Source of the DNA: Sulfuricurvum sp.
GTDB taxonomy: Bacteria > Campylobacterota > Campylobacteria > Campylobacterales > Sulfurimonadaceae
Assembly: GCF_028681615.1 (NCBI RefSeq)
Contig: NZ_JAQUHV010000003.1
Span: 1-64,000, forward strand
Direction of reading: 5' to 3'
Length of the DNA: 64,000 nt
In this document: in pieces, positions 45,725-54,392 of the stretch
Layout: each line of letters opens with the position of its first letter
Numbering within the stretch: the first letter of the stretch is position 1
Made by a program: the position numbers and the translations under genes
The notes under the pieces: generated by a model
Seen by the model: the letters and a program-made list of their open reading frames with translations, nothing else
The model's database searches: none
Told to the model about the DNA's origin: nothing

Positions 45725-46825
45725 ATGAAACAACTGCTATGGCTACTCTTCTTCAATATTGCATTGATAGCCGATAGTGTGAGATCGTTTCACGATATTG
45801 AAAAATCAGCCCTTAGCGGGGATGGATATGCCCAATATCAACTGGCGACGATGTATGAAAACGGATCGGGTACGGATCAAAACATGACTCAGGCCTTTTA
45901 CTGGTATAAGAAAGCCGCATACAATGCACTAGCCAAGAGTGAAGATAATACTTCAATAGGTAGCGATAAACAGGTTTATCAGATCGACCCAGTGACCGAT
46001 AAAAAAATGCAGAAATTTGGGAATGAACATTTGGATATGCCAAAAAATTCTGAAGAACGTAAATCATTGGTATCTACGATGTTCAGCAATTTTGGGATAC
46101 TTCCTCATGAAAAAAATTATTTAATACCCTTTTCGTATACGACGGAAAATTACGAGAAACGTAACAGTATCGACTACCCCGGATACAATGTTTTTAATAG
46201 CAATGTCGAAACGGAATTTCAGATCAGTTTTAAAAAAACGCTTAGCTATGACTTACTGGGTTGGAATGAAACGCTTTCTTTTGGATACACGCAAGAAGTA
46301 TGGTGGCAGTTATATACCAATTCTGCTCCGTTTCGGGAAACGAATTACAAACCTGAATTTTGGATAACTATTCCCAGCACACATGAACTGGATTCTCTAA
46401 GTGGTTTAAAAGACATTAGTATCGGGTTTCTGCATAAATCTAATGGACTTGGGAAACCGTTGTCTCGTGATATGAACCAAGTTTATTCAGATTTGGATTT
46501 TCAGTATAACGATTTACTGATTCAATTAAGAGGATGTTATACTCACGCTAGCAGTGATAATAAAGACATTACTTCTTATCTCGGATACGGTCATTTGAAA
46601 TTCAAATATCTTTATGGGCAGCATCAATTTGAACTGACGTTGCGGGATAACCTTTATTTTAATAGCAACAACCGTGGTTCAATCGAAGGTGAATACTCAT
46701 ACCCAATCAACAACTCTAAAAATAATTTTTTGTTCATCAAGGGGTTTAGCGGCTATGGTGAGAGTTTGATGGATTACAATCACCCGCAGAATCGTTTAGG
46801 AATCGGATTGCTAATTTCTAGATAA
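45725..46825 (+). CDS. Outer-membrane phospholipase A with N-terminal Sel1 repeat
   Basis: 366 residues from ATG 45725 (AAGGA upstream; an earlier in-frame start at 45680 is weaker). Signal peptide, then one Sel1-like repeat (SGDGYAQYQLATMYENGSGTDQNMTQAFYWYKKAA), then an OMPLA barrel. The active site His237-Lys-Ser239 in FLHKSNGLGKPLSRDMNQVY matches the HxSNG...SR.WN motif of PldA, and YTQEVWWQLY...PFRETNYKPEFW is the family hallmark. It should hydrolyse phospholipids that reach the outer leaflet. The Sel1 addition is unusual. Confidence 0.87.
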   Translation: MKQLLWLLFFNIALIADSVRSFHDIEKSALSGDGYAQYQLATMYENGSGTDQNMTQAFYWYKKAAYNALAKSEDNTSIGSDKQVYQIDPVTDKKMQKFGNEHLDMPKNSEERKSLVSTMFSNFGILPHEKNYLIPFSYTTENYEKRNSIDYPGYNVFNSNVETEFQISFKKTLSYDLLGWNETLSFGYTQEVWWQLYTNSAPFRETNYKPEFWITIPSTHELDSLSGLKDISIGFLHKSNGLGKPLSRDMNQVYSDLDFQYNDLLIQLRGCYTHASSDNKDITSYLGYGHLKFKYLYGQHQFELTLRDNLYFNSNNRGSIEGEYSYPINNSKNNFLFIKGFSGYGESLMDYNHPQNRLGIGLLISR

Positions 46826-47448
46826 GCATTGGCTTATTGTATTCAATAATAGCGATTGATTCAACTAGACTTGCATATTTTTTTCTTATAAAATATCAAG
46901 GTTTATTTTACATAAACGAACCTATAATGAAGGAAATCATTCCAACGTTAACAATGAGGCAGTAAAATGTCAAGCGCATGATTTTCCAATAGAGCATAAA
47001 TGTTTTGTAGCTCATATTGGAAGAAGTCAATTCGCCTCATATGCGCTTTTTTAAATAGCGAATATTTCCTCAACTTATTTCGGGTAATCCATCTATAAAT
47101 TTATTCGGTTACCTGCAAAATGGTATCTTGATAAGTTTATGTTCTTGCCTCTCATTTAATCAGCACATTCTATTTTTATGTTAGGTCATCACATAAAAGT
47201 GTTCCCTGTAGTTAAAATATAAGCTTTTATCCAGATTTGTCCTATTTTTTTTGGGATCAAATTCTGTTTTGGCTTTTTGAAACATATCAAAGAAAAACAA
47301 GATTAGGTCATTGCATTTTTGAGAGAATAAGCCCAAGTTGGATGTAGTCGCTTTAACTTTAAAAAAACATCAATGTAATTTATGATATAGTTTTTGTAAT
47401 AATTATGTTAGTGTACACATAACATCCATCAACGCAAGGATTTATTCG
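46826..47448. other. Gene-poor stretch with one structured element
   Basis: 623 bases with no credible protein gene. The only clear structure is the inverted-repeat cluster at 46954-47052, listed separately. The remainder is AT-rich. The promoter of the Sel1 gene must lie near its 3' end. Confidence 0.5.
46936..47052 (+). ncRNA. Candidate small structured RNA with terminator-like end
   Basis: TATAAT (46923-46928) would start a transcript near 46936. Three helices can form: ATGAGGC (46954-46960) with GCCTCAT (47034-47040); AAGCGCAT (46972-46979) with ATGCGCTT (47041-47048); and, inside, TCCAATAGAGC (46985-46995) with GCTCATATTGGA (47010-47021). The first two cross each other, so they form either a pseudoknot or alternative states. 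The second is followed by six T, as in an intrinsic terminator. No family is recognised. Confidence 0.4.
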
Positions 47449-48624
47449 ATGAGTAAACGAGCTTCGTCTTCGTCATTATTGCGCCTTACATTCATTAGTA
47501 TGGCTCTTTCAGCCGCACTAATGGCAGCTTTTTTTGAAGATGGAGTCAAAGCTTTTGATACCAAAAATTATTCTACAGCTGTAAAAATTTGGCAGCCACT
47601 TGCAGAGCAAGGAAATATTGCAGCGCAATACAATCTTGGAATCATGTATGAAAATGGGTATGGGGTGGAACACAACGATGCTAATGCCTTCAAATGGTAT
47701 CTCAAAGCTGCAGAACAAGGACATGTGGATGCGGAGTATAATGTTGGCGTGATGTATGGAGCCGGTCTTGGTACTCAGAAAAATGATCAACTTGCTGAAA
47801 AATGGCTCTCTTTGGCTGCTGCACAGGGAGATAAAGAAGCACAGAACATTCTCTCGTCACGTTACAATCATTTGGAAAATAAAACTGTTGATGCACAGCA
47901 AACTGTTGCTGTAACAAAAGAAAAGTTAAGCAATGATTCCAAATCGAATACTATCCCTTTAAAAGTTAAAAGTGACAAGAGAGTAGGAGCAGCTCCAATG
48001 GCTGTATCGGCAGGAAATACCAATCCGTTATCATCTACGGTTGTCGACATAAATCAAGACGGAATTGCGCCTATAACAAGTGTGCAAGATATATCACAAA
48101 TGTCAGAAGCAGCCAAATGGTTGATGAAGTCGGCCAAGCAGGGTGACCCTCGAGCTCAATATAATCTTGCTTTATTATATGCGGAAGGAAATGGAGTTCC
48201 AAGAAATGATGTGAGAGCGGCAGCATGGTATGCGGCTGCAGCAGCGCAAGGGTATTCTGAAGCGCAGTATAACCTTGCATTGTATTACCTTGCTGGCCGT
48301 GGTGTAGCAAATAACGATACACAGGCGATATCATTGTTTACGAAAGCTGCACTACAAGGAAATCCGAATGCACAATACAATTTGGGGGTTCTCCTTGCTG
48401 AAGGGCGTAGGGTAGCGAAAAATGAATCGGAAGCGGTTAAATGGTTTACTCTCGCAGCCAAACAAGGCCATGCTGATGCACAGTATGAGCTTGGATTGGC
48501 ATACTCTGAAGGAATTGGTGTTGGAAAAGACCTACAAGAGGCTCTTAAATGGTACCGTAAAGCAGCCGAGCAAGGACATAGCCGCGCGCAATATAACCTT
48601 GCTATCCTACTTTCAAATTCATAA
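47449..48624 (+). CDS. Exported Sel1-repeat protein
   Basis: 391 residues with a signal peptide (about 1-27). About eight Sel1-like repeats form two blocks (about 40-145 and 215-391), separated by a Ser/Lys/Thr linker. Each repeat has the AQYNLGxMYxxGxGVxxNDxxAxxWYxKAAxQGH pattern, for example NLGIMYENGYGVEHNDANAF. Such proteins scaffold protein complexes in the periplasm. It precedes the exopolysaccharide cluster in the same direction with a gap of about 100 bases. It is similar in style to the repeat in the phospholipase protein upstream. Confidence 0.85.
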   Translation: MSKRASSSSLLRLTFISMALSAALMAAFFEDGVKAFDTKNYSTAVKIWQPLAEQGNIAAQYNLGIMYENGYGVEHNDANAFKWYLKAAEQGHVDAEYNVGVMYGAGLGTQKNDQLAEKWLSLAAAQGDKEAQNILSSRYNHLENKTVDAQQTVAVTKEKLSNDSKSNTIPLKVKSDKRVGAAPMAVSAGNTNPLSSTVVDINQDGIAPITSVQDISQMSEAAKWLMKSAKQGDPRAQYNLALLYAEGNGVPRNDVRAAAWYAAAAAQGYSEAQYNLALYYLAGRGVANNDTQAISLFTKAALQGNPNAQYNLGVLLAEGRRVAKNESEAVKWFTLAAKQGHADAQYELGLAYSEGIGVGKDLQEALKWYRKAAEQGHSRAQYNLAILLSNS

Positions 48625-48726
48625 AAATAGTAATTCCTGATCCTTTTTTAATGATATCTAAAGAGCGGTTTTTCGGTTCTTATAAGATAGATGTAAAGTG
48701 GTTGATTACCCTAGAAAGGTCCTCTC

Positions 48727-50169
48727 ATGATTCTTGATAAAACCATTGCAAGTGCTGAAGTTATTCTAATCGAAGGGGAAAGAGGTGTAGGAAAAAATAT
48801 GCTTGCTACCTTCATTGCTGCTGCTTCTGGTTTAAAAAATCCTACCCAGATCGTAACGATTCCCGAAGAAACATTTTATAAAAAAAATGAGATCACCAAA
48901 AAAATGATGGGTGACAATGCTTTTGTTTTTGAGCACGCTGTCATTCTCAATAACGATTGGAAGAATTCCAAGCGTCATATGGGGATGAATTTTTTATTCA
49001 ACGACATTGAGAAACTACTCCGTGAGAGCGAGACAGAACTACTCTACATTCAACGGATCGATTTATTTTTTGATATGATGGACCAAATTGGCAGTTTTGA
49101 GATTCTTTCGGATATTGTCCGATTGGTTCTAAGTAAAAAGATCAAAACAGTCATTACGTTGCTCAAAGGGAGTGAAAATTATTCATCCATTCATGATGCC
49201 CTGCTCAATTATGCTGACTTGACTCTTTCGATTGCGTTTGATAATACTCAAAAAGGGCGGGAGGTTCAAGTTCTTTCTTCTTTCTATCCACTCGAGAATA
49301 CTCTGCATAGTTTTGTGTATACAGATCAGTCGTTTACATTGCTGCAGCAAACAAAAACAGAGCCGGTAGCAGTGGGTGCTGTTACGAATATTTTGCCTGT
49401 GGAAGTAGAACGTCCTTTAAGTAGGAATCACGCAAACATCAATATTGCAATTATTGCGCACAGCTCTTATCTGTCAGGATGGAATGAATATTTGTTTGGC
49501 AATCTGGTCCGTATTGCCGTACGTCGATTCAGACAGTTGTCAGAATTATCTGACGAGATGTGGTCTCAAAGTTCTTTGATTGTTTATGAAACTGAAACGG
49601 TTATGTCGGCAATGATGTTTTTGGAGAAGGCCAATACCAATTATCCTCAGCTTAAAACGATGATTGTTTTGGAGAAAGATTTTGTTCGGGCTGAAGACAA
49701 GATCCGTGCGCATCAGTTTGGTGCAACTGGAATTTACGATAATAAAATCAGAATCATAGATTACGTTCTCACTATTGAAAAAACGCTTGGAAATACCTTT
49801 TACTCTGACAGTGTTCGAGATCATATGCAGACCAGTACGGTAGAATCAGAAAGTAATTTTATTGAATTGATAGAACTCTCTCTTCGTGCAAGACGTATTT
49901 TTACCGTTTTCGTTTTTACCTATACTGTTCCTTTCCAAAATGAACGGTTTGATACGATTTTCAGAGAAGATGATGTCGCCTTTTTAGATAATGAGCATCA
50001 TAAATTTTATTTGATGCTCAGCAATACCCAGAAAACAGATTATGAAGTGGTATTGAAGAAGTTTTTATTGTTGAAAGAAGATGTGATATTTGACGCTGCT
50101 TATGAAGCACCTACTCTATTTAGCGGTGAAGTACGCCTGTTTGAACACACATTCGGAAGTACTGTATGA
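48727..50169 (+). CDS. BcsE-like protein: P-loop, receiver-like and degenerate GGDEF domains
   Basis: 480 residues, cytoplasmic. The N-terminal part (about 1-215) is RecA/KaiC-like with a near-canonical Walker A, GERGVGKN (17-24, Asn in place of Ser/Thr), and a Walker-B-like ELLYIQRIDLFF. The middle (about 240-365) looks like a receiver fold (INIAIIAHSSYLSGW...TMIVLEKDFVRAEDKIRAHQFGATGIYD) without the phosphoacceptor. The C-terminal part (about 375-460) resembles a GGDEF fold whose active loop is lost, but an RxxD site (Arg413-Asp416) sits five residues before it. That order matches BcsE, a c-di-GMP sensor of cellulose synthases. It overlaps the TPR/barrel gene by 4 bases, so it likely regulates this cluster. 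Confidence 0.6.
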   Translation: MILDKTIASAEVILIEGERGVGKNMLATFIAAASGLKNPTQIVTIPEETFYKKNEITKKMMGDNAFVFEHAVILNNDWKNSKRHMGMNFLFNDIEKLLRESETELLYIQRIDLFFDMMDQIGSFEILSDIVRLVLSKKIKTVITLLKGSENYSSIHDALLNYADLTLSIAFDNTQKGREVQVLSSFYPLENTLHSFVYTDQSFTLLQQTKTEPVAVGAVTNILPVEVERPLSRNHANINIAIIAHSSYLSGWNEYLFGNLVRIAVRRFRQLSELSDEMWSQSSLIVYETETVMSAMMFLEKANTNYPQLKTMIVLEKDFVRAEDKIRAHQFGATGIYDNKIRIIDYVLTIEKTLGNTFYSDSVRDHMQTSTVESESNFIELIELSLRARRIFTVFVFTYTVPFQNERFDTIFREDDVAFLDNEHHKFYLMLSNTQKTDYEVVLKKFLLLKEDVIFDAAYEAPTLFSGEVRLFEHTFGSTV

Positions 50170-52868
50170 ATAATGTTGTAGGCAAAATTGCTTGGATTGG
50201 ATTGACGAGTATCGCATTACATGCAAGTTTGGGGATTGACGAATCATCGTTTCAGAAAATGATTCGCGAACATCCAAACGATTTTCAGTATCGTGTGATT
50301 TATGCTCGTTTTTTGCTCGAGAATAATCGTATTGCACAAGCGTACGATGTGTTGAAGGGGTTGGATCCCAAGAAAAATTATTCTGTCAAAAAGATATTAA
50401 ATGATTTACACCAGCAAGAAGCAGACCAGTCTTTTTTGAAAAAAAAAGCGATTGATCTAAATAGCCAGGAGTATGTTACCAGTATTACTTCATTTTCCCC
50501 AGAGGAGGCAGAAAAATTATATGCCATTTTGTCTCGTCATCATATTGATATAAGTAATACTGTAAAAAAAGCGCTTGCACGTAAAATTGCTGAAGGATCA
50601 AACAAGTTCCTCGCCGGAAGTATTCTTGCATCAATGCCTAAAGAGTTCTCCGAAACGAGTGTAAAAAAGATAAAAGCTACATCTCCTGATTCGGACAGGA
50701 ACGAAATGCGTCGCTCGATTGTTGCTGTCACAAAAGAAGTTTCTATTCCAGTCATAACACATTTAAAGACAGATCGTGAATTGCTTGAAGAGAGTTTGGA
50801 GGAATATGCTCAATCTCCGAGTACACAGAATGTTCAGAAAGTTGCCTATCTGTATTCTAAATTAGGCCGCACAGAAGATCAAATTGCTTTATTTAAAGAG
50901 TATTTGAAAACTTATCCGTTTGACTCTGAGATTCGTTTGACATTAGGACAGAATCTTGCGTGGAACCGCCAATATGATGAAGCATTGATTTACCTTCAGG
51001 GCGTCGAAGGAAAACAGCGTTATTTGGCCAAATTAACAAGTGGTCAGATATACAGTTGGAAAGGGGACTATGAAGATGCAAAACAGCTGCTTGAAGAGGT
51101 AAAGCATCATGGAAACCCTTCGGAACGATTTGAAGCACGAAAAAGTTTGGCCTATATTGCACGCTGGGAAGGTGATAATGCCACGGCGGCACAGTTGTTT
51201 GCACAGTTGAATCAAGAGCAACCCTCTGATGAAGAAGTTCAAGAAGAGGTTTGGTTTGACCAAAAACAATTTACTCGTCTGATAGCTAAATATGAAGCAA
51301 ATTTAAAGAAAAATCCTGAAAATAAACAGTTGCTTCAGCGACTTTCTAATGTTCTTGTTTTGGATGGGCAATTCGAAAAAGCACTCTATTATCTGGATCG
51401 GGAGTATCGTAAAAATAATGATCCAGCTTTGCTTAAAGAGATGGGGAATATATCACTGCGGATGAAACAGACTGAAGAGGGATTATTGTATTGGAAAAAA
51501 TATGCCGAGAGTCTCAATACTCCAAAATCGTGGTTTGAATATGCCCAAAATCTTTTTTGGGTTGGAAAGAATAGCGAAGCGCTCGATACCTTGCTTTTGA
51601 TACGTCATAACGGAGAGAATGATGGCGATGTTGAAAAGCTGATACAACAAATTTCTAAAATAACTGAATCCTCCGGCGTGCAACTTCATACAGAAGCTTT
51701 ACCACAGCCGTCATTGCAGAAAGAAGAGCAGCCGGATTTGGGTAATGAAATGCAGGAAGAAGAAAAATTTGCCGATTTTCTTCGACAAAAAGGGAAGTTT
51801 TCGGAAGCATCGCGTCTTTACCGTCGCTTGTATTTGAAAAGTGGCGATATTAAATACGGCCGGGCTTACATGGAAATGCTTCAGTTTCAAGGAAAAGATG
51901 GTGAAGCATCGGCTATAGCAGAAATGTTGAATATTGATGAAATACCGTTTCCACGATTAGACAACAAAGTGGAAGAAAGTCAAAAAAAAGATATCCCTCT
52001 TACCCGCAATGAGCCTGTCCGAGTCAATCTAAAAACCGGAGTAGCAGTCGATCGGCTGAAAGATAGCAATGGATTGGAAATTCTCCAAGGGAAAATTATC
52101 GGTGAATATGTGACCGATTCAGACTACATTCTTAGAAGTGAGATTGGACGTTATCAATATAAATCAACAAAAAAAAGAATTGAGGGAACGAGTGCATTCG
52201 TATCTCTTGGTAAGGAAAATTGGGAAGGAGGGGTGTTTTTTGATACTGTGGGTTCCAAGGGTGAATTTAATCCTTACTTGCGTGCCTCTTTTCCATTAGC
52301 ACCGCATACCCTTAGTCTGAGTGCGCAAAGAAGAAATATAGGATTTTCTAAATACGCAATTACACCGTTTGAAGAACATAATTCTTTTACTTCTTTAACT
52401 ATTAGTGATTACGCATTGTTTGAAAACGGTCGTGAATTTTGGGGGGCAGCGGAATTTGGCCGGGATGAGAACGGTAATATGATTTTTACCCCGCAATTTC
52501 AGTATCGTTTCTATCAATTTGAATTACCAATTGCTGTTTGGTCCCTCTCTACGAGCGGTTGGTATACGTTCAATTCTCAGCCTACAGATGCCTATTATTC
52601 TCCCAGTTTTGCAGATGCGACTTATGTGTCAAATGGTTTGAATTTTCCGATGGCAGAACGTTTCAATCTTGAACTAAATGGTGCACTTGGGTACTCATTT
52701 AATAGTGAAACATCTCTTTATAAAATTGGTGCATGGATTGATCGTAAGATTGATGAAGGATGGAATCTGAAGCTTGGATGTTCAGATAATAGCTCATTCA
52801 GCGGTAGTAGTACATCGGTACCGTATTCGTACAGTCTGTGTAATGCACTTATCTATTATCGATGGTGA
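50166..52868 (+). CDS. TPR/outer-membrane barrel exporter of an exopolysaccharide (PgaA/YaiO-like)
   Basis: 900 residues. Signal peptide, a long TPR superhelix (about 30-600, including YPFDSEIRLTLGQNLAWNRQYDEALIYL and REYRKNNDPALLKEMGNI), then a C-terminal barrel (about 640-900) ending YSLCNALIYYRW. Barrel strands such as TLSLSAQRRNIGFSKYAITPFEEH resemble the barrels of BcsC/PgaA/YaiO proteins. It would carry polymer across the periplasm and outer membrane. ATGA overlap with the BcsE-like gene; 10 bases before the synthase gene. Confidence 0.8.
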   Translation: MNNVVGKIAWIGLTSIALHASLGIDESSFQKMIREHPNDFQYRVIYARFLLENNRIAQAYDVLKGLDPKKNYSVKKILNDLHQQEADQSFLKKKAIDLNSQEYVTSITSFSPEEAEKLYAILSRHHIDISNTVKKALARKIAEGSNKFLAGSILASMPKEFSETSVKKIKATSPDSDRNEMRRSIVAVTKEVSIPVITHLKTDRELLEESLEEYAQSPSTQNVQKVAYLYSKLGRTEDQIALFKEYLKTYPFDSEIRLTLGQNLAWNRQYDEALIYLQGVEGKQRYLAKLTSGQIYSWKGDYEDAKQLLEEVKHHGNPSERFEARKSLAYIARWEGDNATAAQLFAQLNQEQPSDEEVQEEVWFDQKQFTRLIAKYEANLKKNPENKQLLQRLSNVLVLDGQFEKALYYLDREYRKNNDPALLKEMGNISLRMKQTEEGLLYWKKYAESLNTPKSWFEYAQNLFWVGKNSEALDTLLLIRHNGENDGDVEKLIQQISKITESSGVQLHTEALPQPSLQKEEQPDLGNEMQEEEKFADFLRQKGKFSEASRLYRRLYLKSGDIKYGRAYMEMLQFQGKDGEASAIAEMLNIDEIPFPRLDNKVEESQKKDIPLTRNEPVRVNLKTGVAVDRLKDSNGLEILQGKIIGEYVTDSDYILRSEIGRYQYKSTKKRIEGTSAFVSLGKENWEGGVFFDTVGSKGEFNPYLRASFPLAPHTLSLSAQRRNIGFSKYAITPFEEHNSFTSLTISDYALFENGREFWGAAEFGRDENGNMIFTPQFQYRFYQFELPIAVWSLSTSGWYTFNSQPTDAYYSPSFADATYVSNGLNFPMAERFNLELNGALGYSFNSETSLYKIGAWIDRKIDEGWNLKLGCSDNSSFSGSSTSVPYSYSLCNALIYYRW

Positions 52869-52878
52869 TAATTTCTAA

Positions 52879-54174
52879 ATGCCTTTAATTATCATACTTT
52901 TATTTTTGTCTCTGACCTATCTGGCATTTTTGAATGTCGGTGAAATGTATACATTTTATCAAACTATCGACAATATTTTCATAATGTTCGCTATCGTTAT
53001 CATATCGGTATTTACCGGTCTGGTTATTCTCAGATACCTTACACTTATGTTTTTCTCTATTTTTAAAGTTGGATTAAAAACTGAACGAGAAAATGTTCAA
53101 AAAAACTTCCATACCCATCTTAGGGTTTCTATCATCGTTCCTGGCTACAACGAAGAGGTTGTTATAGGTAGATCGATTGTTTCTCTATTGCAACAGACCT
53201 ATCCGAATATGGAAGTCATTGTGGTAGATGACGGTTCTAAAGATCAGACGTACCGTGTTGCTAAACGGTATGAAAGCGAACGGGTCAAGGTTGTTACAAA
53301 ACCAAACGGAGGGAAATCAAGAGCGATAAATACAGGGATAGAATATGCAACCGGGGATATGGTGATGGTTGTGGATGCCGATTCGAGGCTAAATGATGAT
53401 GCGGTAGCCTTGATGGTACAATATTTCGATAATCCAGAGATTGCCGCCGTGGCCGGGTCGGTTTATGTTGTCAATCAAGTTAATGCAGTGACCCGTTTAC
53501 AAGCGCTCGAATACATTGAAGGGCTGAACATGGTTCGCAACGGGCAGGCTTTTTTAAAACTTGTTAACATCATACCCGGTCCGATTGGAATGTTTCGTAC
53601 GGAAGCACTGAAAAAAGTGGGTTTGTACGATCATGATACATTTGCCGAGGATTGCGATGTTACGTTGAAATTGCTTGCAGAAGGTTACAAAATTGATTTC
53701 GAATCAGATGCTGTAGCCTATACTGAAGCACCCGAACACTTGCTTGACCTTATCAAACAGCGTTACCGTTGGACAAGAGGGATCTTACAAGCGATCCGAA
53801 AACATAAATCCTACCTTTTTCATACACAAGGGCGTCCTTCGATGACGGTCGTTCTTTGGTATATGCTCTTTGAATCGATTTTTTGGCCTTTTATGGATGT
53901 TTGGGCAACGATATTTTTGCTGTATTTGACATTGATAACGGGGGTCAATTCACTTATCTTTTTCTGGTGGTCTCTGTTTACAATTCTTGACCTCGCTGGT
54001 GCGTTGTATTGTGTGTTGATAACGAAGGAAAAATTATCACTGGTTTTTTACGCTATACTTTACAGGCTCTATTTTATCGGTATCATTAATCTGACCAAAA
54101 TCTTTGCAACGATTGAAGAATGGCTTGGATTGGGGATGTCGTGGGGAAAACTTGATCGAAAAGGAAGAATATAA
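52879..54174 (+). CDS. Processive GT2 polysaccharide synthase (PgaC-like)
   Basis: 431 residues, two N-terminal and about three C-terminal membrane helices round a GT-A domain. Motifs: VPGYNEE, VVDDGSKD (Asp117 region), DADS (166-169), the AEDCDVTLKL catalytic base region (Asp258) and QRYRWTRG (Q294...R297-W298). This DD-DxD-D-QxxRW set marks processive synthases such as PgaC (poly-N-acetylglucosamine), hyaluronan synthase and BcsA. The PgaC assignment relies on the deacetylase in the same operon. No PilZ domain is present. Confidence 0.85.
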   Translation: MPLIIILLFLSLTYLAFLNVGEMYTFYQTIDNIFIMFAIVIISVFTGLVILRYLTLMFFSIFKVGLKTERENVQKNFHTHLRVSIIVPGYNEEVVIGRSIVSLLQQTYPNMEVIVVDDGSKDQTYRVAKRYESERVKVVTKPNGGKSRAINTGIEYATGDMVMVVDADSRLNDDAVALMVQYFDNPEIAAVAGSVYVVNQVNAVTRLQALEYIEGLNMVRNGQAFLKLVNIIPGPIGMFRTEALKKVGLYDHDTFAEDCDVTLKLLAEGYKIDFESDAVAYTEAPEHLLDLIKQRYRWTRGILQAIRKHKSYLFHTQGRPSMTVVLWYMLFESIFWPFMDVWATIFLLYLTLITGVNSLIFFWWSLFTILDLAGALYCVLITKEKLSLVFYAILYRLYFIGIINLTKIFATIEEWLGLGMSWGKLDRKGRI

Positions 54175-54176
54175 TT

Positions 54177-54392
54177 GTGAACATTATTACGTTTATGACA
54201 TTTGCAATTTTGGTAATTACTATATTGACACTGGTATTTGGCGTTTTGGCCTATTTTCTTTATAAAATACGTGAATCGAAGAAGAAAGTTCATATTCTTG
54301 AAGAGGGATATGAGGAGATGCTCACTAAACAAGATACTGATTATATTTTTTTCAAAAAGGTAAATCTTTATGAACGTCCTGAGACTAATTAA
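54177..54392 (+). CDS. Small single-pass membrane protein (possible PgaD analogue)
   Basis: 71 residues from GTG 54177. One strong membrane helix (FMTFAILVITILTLVFGVLAYFLY) is followed by a charged cytoplasmic tail (KIRESKKKVHILEEGYEEML...). It starts 2 bases after the synthase stop and overlaps the deacetylase gene by 23 bases. The position equals that of PgaD, which helps PgaC, but it is about half that length and shows no obvious sequence similarity. The role is inferred from context. Confidence 0.6.
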   Translation: MNIITFMTFAILVITILTLVFGVLAYFLYKIRESKKKVHILEEGYEEMLTKQDTDYIFFKKVNLYERPETN

